In this document: positions 57,734 through 64,000 of the stretch, in pieces
How the letters are laid out: each line of letters starts with the position of its first letter
Position numbering within the stretch: the stretch's first letter is position 1
Assembly: GCA_029974635.1 (NCBI GenBank)
Contig: JARKQY010000056.1
Coordinates: 18,102 to 82,101 of the forward strand
Source of the DNA: Bacillota bacterium
GTDB taxonomy: Bacteria > Bacillota > UBA4882 > UBA8346
DNA length: 64,000 nucleotides
Direction: 5' to 3'
Translations under genes and position numbers: made by a program
Notes under the pieces: model-generated
Told to the model about the DNA's origin: nothing
Databases searched by the model: none
The model's input: only the letters and a program-made list of their open reading frames with translations

Positions 57734-58516
57734 TCAAACCTCATAAATACATTTCAATTCTTTTGCCGCAATATGGGTTTCATACGGATATCCGTATGCG
57801 TTATTAATATATAAAGTATCATCTTTCATAATTTGCTGATTCACATGGCTATGTCCATACACATGAATCCTTGAACCCAATTTACGGATCTGTTCATCCA
57901 GCAACGCCGTTCCCAACACCGGATATAAACTCCTTTTATCATTGGGAATATAGAACGGCATGATATCGATCCGGGGCAAAAAATGCGAAAAGGAAATAAC
58001 CCATTGCCCCTGATAATCTTGTGCCAAAAATGCGTCGTTCATGGCAATGAAATACCGGGTAATCCCCTTTTCATCATAATGTCCCGGCCATTTTACCGCC
58101 ACAAAATCGGACCAGGCAGCCAGAGTCTCCGGGGAAGGATAGCCAAAGGAATAGTCATACCAGCCGAATAACGGAATAATTGCCAGCGAATCCTGATGGA
58201 ACGGTTCCATTCGGACGCCGCAATCAGCGGCCACGACTGAGATGAATTCCAATTTCGCCAGCGAGTCTTTGGCATCCTTATAATCTTTCATAACATTGGG
58301 CCGCACCCACAAATCATGGTTGCCGGGAATGTACAAAACCTGGTAAAACCGGTCCCGCAATTTGCGCAAGGTTTTTTCGAATAACGGCATATTATCGGTC
58401 ACATCCCCGGCCACAATCAGAATATCATGCTGATAATCATAGCCGGACAAGCTATCAACCCAGCGATAGTTTTCATCAAAATCAACGTGAATATCTGAGA
58501 TGGCAAATATCCGCAA
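57734..58516 (-). CDS. Calcineurin-like metallophosphoesterase
   Basis: The 260-residue protein has the metallophosphoesterase blocks ISDIHVDF, VAGDVTDN, IPGNHDLW and VYGHSHVNQQ, all metal ligands present. There is no signal peptide. The gene lies 24 bp after the PKS and 16 bp before the PPTase, so it is in one operon. A link to PPTase chemistry (its product is 3',5'-ADP) or to a phosphorylated intermediate is inference. Start is TTG with AAGGGG upstream. Confidence 0.85.
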   Translation of the reverse strand: MRIFAISDIHVDFDENYRWVDSLSGYDYQHDILIVAGDVTDNMPLFEKTLRKLRDRFYQVLYIPGNHDLWVRPNVMKDYKDAKDSLAKLEFISVVAADCGVRMEPFHQDSLAIIPLFGWYDYSFGYPSPETLAAWSDFVAVKWPGHYDEKGITRYFIAMNDAFLAQDYQGQWVISFSHFLPRIDIMPFYIPNDKRSLYPVLGTALLDEQIRKLGSRIHVYGHSHVNQQIMKDDTLYINNAYGYPYETHIAAKELKCIYEV

Positions 58517-58540
58517 TATCTTTCCCCTTGCCGCAAGCTG

Positions 58541-61500
58541 CTATGTTTGTTTATTCCCATGGATTGCATTGATAATATCCACGGCCCTGTCCACGCCGTT
58601 CTCTTTTTGAAGAATCCTACTAACGGCCACCGCTTTCTCGGCATACCGGGCATCGGATAAAACCGTCCGCAGTGCTTTCTCTAATTTGGGGGCGGTAAGC
58701 TCCCTGAAGGGGATCGGTTTTGGGGCTACTCCCAACTTATAGGCCTGCCTCCCCCAAAAAGGCTGATCCGTCATCAGCGGAATGATAATCGCCGGAACCC
58801 CCGCCTCTAATGCCGCGGCAGTGGTACCGCAACCGCCGTGATGAATAATCAGTTTCATTCTGGGGAAAAGCCAGTGATGGGGCGCGTAACCGGCGCTGAA
58901 TATATTTTCGGAGAGATCTTCCGGCCTGATGTTTTCAGGACCAACCGCCAGCAGGATCCGCTCTCCCGTTTCCTTTAACACCGGAAGGATCCTTTGGATT
59001 GTCTGGCGATCAACAAAAGCATTCATACTGCCAAACCCAACGAAAATAGGGGCCGGTCCCGCTTCCAAAAAGCGCGCCAGCCGGGATGAGGGTTGCCATT
59101 CTTCCCGTTTTTCCAGGATAAAATACCCGGCCATGAAAACATGGTCACCCCATTGGGCGGGTTTCGGAAAGATTAATGATGGAAACCCATAAATTACCGG
59201 ATTGGATGAGCGGTGTTTGCTTAAGAAGACATCATGCGCCGCCAATGGTTTCAGGCCGTTTGTTTGCCGCCATTCGTTGACCAGCCTGCCCATAGATTTC
59301 CACAGAAGGTTCTCCGCCACCCGGTAGGAAAAACGGTTGTACCAGCCTCCAATTTTAAGATCCGGCATTAGGAACGAAGCTGTATCCGAGTTCTCGGTAT
59401 ACGGCTGTAAGAACACCGGCAGCGAAGGTACTCCCAGCTTTTCAGCCACATGGGTCCCGTAATGACAAGCAACCCCCGTGTAAAGAAATAAATCGCACCC
59501 CCGGCATGCTTCATATGAATGATCCAGCCACATCCCAATATTTTGATTGAAATTTGCCTTGGCTGCGCGGCTGATTGCCACCGGCGCCTTGTTCTCCCGG
59601 TTATCCTGATCGAGAAATACCTTTTTGAGCTGCATTCCACTGATATTCAAGGATGAAAACCGCAAACCGTTATTGATCACCAATTCCTTATAGTCATCAA
59701 CGGCGGCGATGGTTACCTCATAACCCGACTTCTCCAATCCTTTCCCCAAAGCGACAAAGGGCTGCACATCCCCTTGGGATCCGAAAGCCAGGATCGCAAT
59801 TTTTTGAATGTTTCCTTTCTTCACCATAGGGGCGGAAATTCCTGCTTTTGCCGGCTTATCGTTATCCGCCTTATATAATTCTGCAATAAACGAAAGAAGA
59901 TCTTGAGAGTCGTCGAGTTCGGCCAATAACATGAAATGGCTGGAACAATCCAAATCAATGATCTGAAAATTCCGGATCCGGCGCTGCCATTCCTCCCAAT
60001 AATTCAGGTTATTAAAACTGCCGTCATCGGGTTCCACTTTAAAATAAGGTTCCAATTTTCCGTAAAAGGTCCGGCCTTTGTTGCGGAAATAGTAGCATTT
60101 CACATTATCCGGCCTGGGGAGGGGCTGGGCAACATATTCGGCGGCCCGGTATGATGTTTGAACCTTGGAATGCTGCTGAATTAAATTTTTGAGTTGGGCG
60201 GCGCTTTTTTTAAGTCCGTGGGCTTGCGCCAAAGAGATTACCCGGGTCATAAACGCATCTTTGTCGCTGCTGATATCCGTCTCATCCCGGTGAACGAGGC
60301 CGGCGAGATAGTTTTTGCCTTCTTTGCGGTTCTGGGACAAGAGCATCATATTGATGATCCGCAGCACGGCGTCTTTCCAGGCAATATCATCAACATCATC
60401 AACTTCGCTATCCCGGATCTGGTTTTGCAATGTAGCGGCTTGTTCCGATCCGGTATGGTCAGGCGCAGATCCGGATGAATCAAAATAAATCGTATCCAAC
60501 ATAACGATGGCGGCGACTTCTTGACCAAGGTCCTGCAACTGCCGGGTCACTTCATAGGCGATGGCGCCGCCCATGGAATAACCCCCCAGATCATAAGGTC
60601 CCTCTTCTTGTACCGCGCGGATAATCTTAATATAATAAGCGGCCATCTCCGGGATTGAATATAAAGGAGCTTCATCGGTCATCCATCCCCGGGCTTGAAT
60701 TCCATAAAAAGGCCGGCTGCTTTTCCGGGCAATCTCTTGATATACTTCAACCCCGCCCACTGCGGCGTGAAACCAGAAAACCGGCCGGCCCCGGGTCGCT
60801 TGATTCAGATGAATCAACTCCGGAAACTTGGAAAAATCCCTGAAAACCGGTTCACCGGTTTGCGGAAGGGAGATGCTATTTGATTGCAGCGTCAGTGATT
60901 GATTACCCGCCCGGCGCAGCAAGTTATGAACCATTTCTTGGGTGGTTCCGGACTCCCGTAACGCCTCCAGCGGGAACTCCAGCTTCAATTGAGTTTGTAG
61001 CCGTTGAAACAACTCCATTAACAAAATCGAATCAAACCCATAATGATCCAAAGGTTTATTGAGATTCAGATCAGCGGCTGCAATTCCCAAAACATTACAT
61101 ACGATAGCAATGATGCCGTCAGTCAATGAACTATATGAATCATTCCTGGTTTCACTGTGATCTACCATTCCATCCTGTTTGGTATTTTCTCCGGTGACCG
61201 GCTCTACCCGCGGACCAGGCCCAATCCAACAGCGCCTTTTTTCAAAGGGATATGTAGGCAAGGGAATAAACCGGACTTCTCCGGCCTTATAAAGAGATTC
61301 CCAAGGAACCACTCCTCCCTGGGTCCAGTAAATCGCTATTTTCGCTAAATTTCTTTCGTTAATTAAACTTTGAATGATGGTTTCCCCGGTTTTCCCGGAA
61401 AACAAGGTTTTTACCAATGAATCATCATCGTTCAGGTCGCCCCAAAACATGGGAATGGAAGTTTTGAAGGTGCTATCCGAGACAAAATCGGAATACTCCA

Positions 61501-64000
61501 TCAAGCCTTGGCGTAATTCATCCCGATTACCCGCCACTATTGCAAACCTGGATTCCATGGCTTCCCGTCCCATTTGCAGCGTATACGCCAGGTCCCGTAA
61601 AGAAAGTTCCGGATGCAGTCCGGTATATTCCAGCATTTGTTGGACGGTTGCCGCCAACCGTCCCTGGGTCCTGGCTGAGAAAACCAGCACCTGGGCTGCA
61701 GCGGCGGTATGTACCGGAGCCGGTTCCGGATCGGCATGACCAGTGGGTATATGTTCCTCGACAATCAAATGGACGTTTGAACCTCCAGCTCCAAACGAAC
61801 TAACCGTAGCCCGCCTTGGAAATTCCCGCTCTACGCCGTCAATTCGCACCAGAGGCCGCTTCCATTCCATAAGCTCACGTTGGAGGTAAAACGGGGTACC
61901 GTTAAAATTCAAATTCGGATTTAAAGGCTCGGCTTTTATCGAAGGGACTAATTGGCGGTGTTGTAATTGCAGTATGACTTTGGTCAGTTGGGAGATACCG
62001 GATGCGGCTTCGGCATGTCCGATATTGGATTTAACGGAACCAATCGCACAAAACTGCTGTTCTGAAGTGAATTTTTGAAAAGCTTTCGTCAAAGCATTGA
62101 ACTCAATTGGATCTCCCAAAGCGGAGCCATTGGCTGCAGCCTCTACATAACTGATCGTCCGGGGATCAATACCGGATTTCCGGAAATTATCCTCAAACAA
62201 TTGAGCTTGTCCATTCGGATTGGGAACTGCATATCCGTTGGAACGGCCTCCATGATTGGTGGTTGTCGATTTAATCACCGCCAAAATCGAATCCCCATCC
62301 TGAATTGCTTGGGCGAGTGGTTTTAATAGCACGGCTCCAACGGCTTCAGCAGGAAGAAATCCGTCGCCATCACCAAAGCTTCTGCTGTTATTGTGGCTGC
62401 CAATCATTTGGACCTGGCTTAATCCCAGATATTTCTTAGGATGAAGCGAGAGATTCACCCCTCCGGCAACTGCCAGCCGGCATTCGCCCTTGATTAAACT
62501 TTCGCAGGCCATATGAATGGCCACAGCCGACGAAGAACAGGCAGTATCCACGGCAATGCTGGGCCCTTGAAAATTAAAAAAGTACGATACCCGGTTCGCG
62601 ATGGAATTATAGGAAGTAAGAGCAACAGCCGGTGTATCGGGATCTAATAAGTGATACAGTTGGTACATAGCGCCCACATAAACCCCAACCCTGCCTTGAT
62701 ATCGCTGTTGCAATACATTCCGGGTGTAACCCACTGTCTCAAACAGGTTCCAAACGGTTTCCAGAAAAAGCCGCTCCTGGGGATCCGTCATTTCCGCTTC
62801 CCGGGGTGAAATATTGAAAAATAACGGGTCGAAGCCATCGATGCCATCCAGGAAGCCTCCCCATTTACAGGCTGTTTTTCCCGGTTTATTCTTAGCGGCA
62901 TCGAAGTACCGGCTGTGATCCCAGCGCTCCTCCGGGATCTCGGTAATACAATCCTTGCCCTCTCGCAGGTTTTTCCAAAACTCGCCTATATTTCCGGCTT
63001 GCGGATACCGGCCGGCAAGACCGATGATGGCGATATCCATAAAGCCGACTGCCTTTTCACCGGGGGATTCGGTTTCATCAAATGCGAACCGGTTTTGTTT
63101 CCGGCTGATCCGGCGGGGTTTTTCAGCCTCAACCCCGGTATCCGCATGGTTGAACTCCACGGCGGCCGCCGCCATTTGTGCCCCGATTCCCAGTAATTTT
63201 GCCAGGGTCTCCCGGTGGGATTCCAGGAAATATTCCGTCAGGCTATTGATATCTTGATATTCATAGAATAAAGTCTTGGATAGCGAACCAAATGTTTTTT
63301 CCAATCCGGACGTCAATTGCATGATCATCACCGAGTCAATCCCGTATTTTTCAAAGGGCGCATCGGTTTCAATCCGGTTAACCGGCAGCTTGAGCACTTC
63401 CGAAAGTGATTCTTTCAAGTATGCCGCCACTTTATCCCGGAATAGATCGGTTCCGGTTGCTGATACCACATGGTCTCCGATTGCAGCGGATACCACAGCC
63501 ACCGCCTCTCTCCTGGATGGCTGTCCCATGACAGCATTCCGAAGCTGTTTCAGCTCCCCTTCCATGACCATAACCCGGCCATGGCCCGAGGCAAAACTTT
63601 GGTACAGGGCCCGGATACCGGTTGCAGTCTGCATGGCGCTCATTCCGGTTGTCTGCTTCATCAACTCCTCGGTTGCCGCAGACACTTTCATGCCGCCTTC
63701 TTGCCACAGCGGCCAATTAATGGCCAGCGTCCTCCCTTGCCGCTCTTTGGCGGCAACCAGATCGTTACGGTACTCGGCGTAGGCTTCCATAAAGGCGTTG
63801 GCCGCGGCGTAATCAGCTTGTCCAGCATTCCCCACCGCTCCCGCTCCGGATGAAAACAAAATAAAGAACTCTAACTGCAATTTATTGCTTGCCTGATCCA
63901 GGTTCACCAGTCCGCCAACCTTGGGAGCCAATACTGCTTCCAGTTCTTCCCCGGTCTTTTTGATGATGTAATTGTCCCGGATCATTCCCGCGCTATGAAT
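58541..64000 (-). CDS. Polyketide synthase C-terminus: KR-ACP-KS-ACP-TE-glycosyltransferase (partial)
   Basis: The frame runs off the right edge; 1819 residues are visible (numbers below start at the internal Met at 63985). 1-150: end of a ketoreductase (IHSAG just before it; GQADYAAANAF with catalytic Tyr59 and Asn63). About 180-255: ACP1, attachment Ser218 in YGIDSVM. About 315-740: KS with Cys483 in DTACSSS and His657 in NIGH, but AAANGS where HGTGT is expected (position 617). About 760-925: post-KS linker of trans-AT type, ending LPTYPFEKRRCW; no AT domain. About 950-1025: ACP2, Ser986. About 1065-1370: thioesterase, Ser1137 in GYSMGG, Asp1164, His1350. About 1394-1814: GT1/UGT glycosyltransferase, IAILAFGSQGDVQPF and HHGGCGTTAAALEAGVP. 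It is a terminal PKS module whose product is probably released and glycosylated by the same chain. Confidence 0.9.
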   Translation of the reverse strand: MHSAGMIRDNYIIKKTGEELEAVLAPKVGGLVNLDQASNKLQLEFFILFSSGAGAVGNAGQADYAAANAFMEAYAEYRNDLVAAKERQGRTLAINWPLWQEGGMKVSAATEELMKQTTGMSAMQTATGIRALYQSFASGHGRVMVMEGELKQLRNAVMGQPSRREAVAVVSAAIGDHVVSATGTDLFRDKVAAYLKESLSEVLKLPVNRIETDAPFEKYGIDSVMIMQLTSGLEKTFGSLSKTLFYEYQDINSLTEYFLESHRETLAKLLGIGAQMAAAAVEFNHADTGVEAEKPRRISRKQNRFAFDETESPGEKAVGFMDIAIIGLAGRYPQAGNIGEFWKNLREGKDCITEIPEERWDHSRYFDAAKNKPGKTACKWGGFLDGIDGFDPLFFNISPREAEMTDPQERLFLETVWNLFETVGYTRNVLQQRYQGRVGVYVGAMYQLYHLLDPDTPAVALTSYNSIANRVSYFFNFQGPSIAVDTACSSSAVAIHMACESLIKGECRLAVAGGVNLSLHPKKYLGLSQVQMIGSHNNSRSFGDGDGFLPAEAVGAVLLKPLAQAIQDGDSILAVIKSTTTNHGGRSNGYAVPNPNGQAQLFEDNFRKSGIDPRTISYVEAAANGSALGDPIEFNALTKAFQKFTSEQQFCAIGSVKSNIGHAEAASGISQLTKVILQLQHRQLVPSIKAEPLNPNLNFNGTPFYLQRELMEWKRPLVRIDGVEREFPRRATVSSFGAGGSNVHLIVEEHIPTGHADPEPAPVHTAAAAQVLVFSARTQGRLAATVQQMLEYTGLHPELSLRDLAYTLQMGREAMESRFAIVAGNRDELRQGLMEYSDFVSDSTFKTSIPMFWGDLNDDDSLVKTLFSGKTGETIIQSLINERNLAKIAIYWTQGGVVPWESLYKAGEVRFIPLPTYPFEKRRCWIGPGPRVEPVTGENTKQDGMVDHSETRNDSYSSLTDGIIAIVCNVLGIAAADLNLNKPLDHYGFDSILLMELFQRLQTQLKLEFPLEALRESGTTQEMVHNLLRRAGNQSLTLQSNSISLPQTGEPVFRDFSKFPELIHLNQATRGRPVFWFHAAVGGVEVYQEIARKSSRPFYGIQARGWMTDEAPLYSIPEMAAYYIKIIRAVQEEGPYDLGGYSMGGAIAYEVTRQLQDLGQEVAAIVMLDTIYFDSSGSAPDHTGSEQAATLQNQIRDSEVDDVDDIAWKDAVLRIINMMLLSQNRKEGKNYLAGLVHRDETDISSDKDAFMTRVISLAQAHGLKKSAAQLKNLIQQHSKVQTSYRAAEYVAQPLPRPDNVKCYYFRNKGRTFYGKLEPYFKVEPDDGSFNNLNYWEEWQRRIRNFQIIDLDCSSHFMLLAELDDSQDLLSFIAELYKADNDKPAKAGISAPMVKKGNIQKIAILAFGSQGDVQPFVALGKGLEKSGYEVTIAAVDDYKELVINNGLRFSSLNISGMQLKKVFLDQDNRENKAPVAISRAAKANFNQNIGMWLDHSYEACRGCDLFLYTGVACHYGTHVAEKLGVPSLPVFLQPYTENSDTASFLMPDLKIGGWYNRFSYRVAENLLWKSMGRLVNEWRQTNGLKPLAAHDVFLSKHRSSNPVIYGFPSLIFPKPAQWGDHVFMAGYFILEKREEWQPSSRLARFLEAGPAPIFVGFGSMNAFVDRQTIQRILPVLKETGERILLAVGPENIRPEDLSENIFSAGYAPHHWLFPRMKLIIHHGGCGTTAAALEAGVPAIIIPLMTDQPFWGRQAYKLGVAPKPIPFRELTAPKLEKALRTVLSDARYAEKAVAVSRILQKENGVDRAVDIINAIHGNKQT

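Noticed and set aside
59780..59830. Separate start for the glycosyltransferase part of the PKS (internal Met at residue 1387)
   Set aside because: No good ribosome binding site at a normal distance and no stop before it, so a fusion is the simpler reading.
63432..63853. Overlapping frames on both strands of the PKS
   Set aside because: Shadows of the GC-rich PKS gene, no ribosome binding sites or motifs.

Overview
The window looks like the chromosome of a spore-forming Bacillota with an outer membrane. The Bacillota side is shown by SpoIIP, an AbrB/SpoVT-type regulator, a DUF1540 protein, YitT, HU, gatCAB, CpsB/CpsD-type EPS control and GGAGG ribosome binding sites. The outer membrane is shown by a Wza/SLBB export protein, a Wzi-like barrel and a secreted barrel ending in Phe that is paired with a lipoprotein. 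A Limnochordia/Hydrogenispora-like, Negativicutes or Halanaerobiales relative would fit; I cannot decide from sequence alone.

Layout. 0-4.2 kb (minus): a beta-glucan utilisation locus with an ABC sugar permease (cut by the window edge), a GH16 endoglucanase-like protein and a GH94 phosphorylase. Two promoters there share a conserved element. 4.4-5.2 kb: a DUF1540 gene, a row of hairpins and a VanZ remnant. 5.3-24.8 kb: a complete Wzx/Wzy-type exopolysaccharide locus. Reading down the minus strand it holds CpsB phosphatase, Wza, Wzz, BY-kinase, WbaP, Wzx, pyruvyl transferase, FrhB-like Fe-S protein, GT2, Wzy, GT4, a thymidylate kinase-like gene, an alkaline-phosphatase-superfamily enzyme, GT4 and a rhamnosyltransferase. 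A Wzi-like barrel converges on it from the other strand.

25-32.6 kb: SpoIIP, then an accessory block with a frameshifted alpha/beta hydrolase, a GNAT, a cysteine-rich Fe-S protein, an ABC/FtsX exporter and its divergent TetR regulator with a clear operator and back-to-back promoters. 32.8-35.5 kb: a lipoprotein plus outer-membrane barrel pair. 35.6-40.5 kb: YitT, then a second cell-surface polymer cluster (TagA/WecG, CsaB, O-antigen ligase-like, DUF4330). 41-44 kb: an MFS sugar transporter with a GH36 alpha-galactosidase, then HU. 44.6-48.7 kb: a patch of decaying genes (ChbG fragment, acyltransferase with a nonsense codon) with an S51 peptidase, hemerythrin and a tandem HD/HD-GYP protein. 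49-55.5 kb: housekeeping gatCAB and ligA.

56.5-64 kb: an AbrB-type regulator, then a polyketide operon on the minus strand. It holds the 3' end of a large trans-AT-type PKS (KR-ACP-KS-ACP-TE) with a UDP-glycosyltransferase fused after the thioesterase, followed by a metallophosphoesterase and an Sfp-type phosphopantetheinyl transferase. The last KS lacks the first catalytic histidine and is probably non-elongating. This truncated operon is the most novel item in the window. Several intergenic regions carry inverted-repeat elements of dispersed-repeat type.
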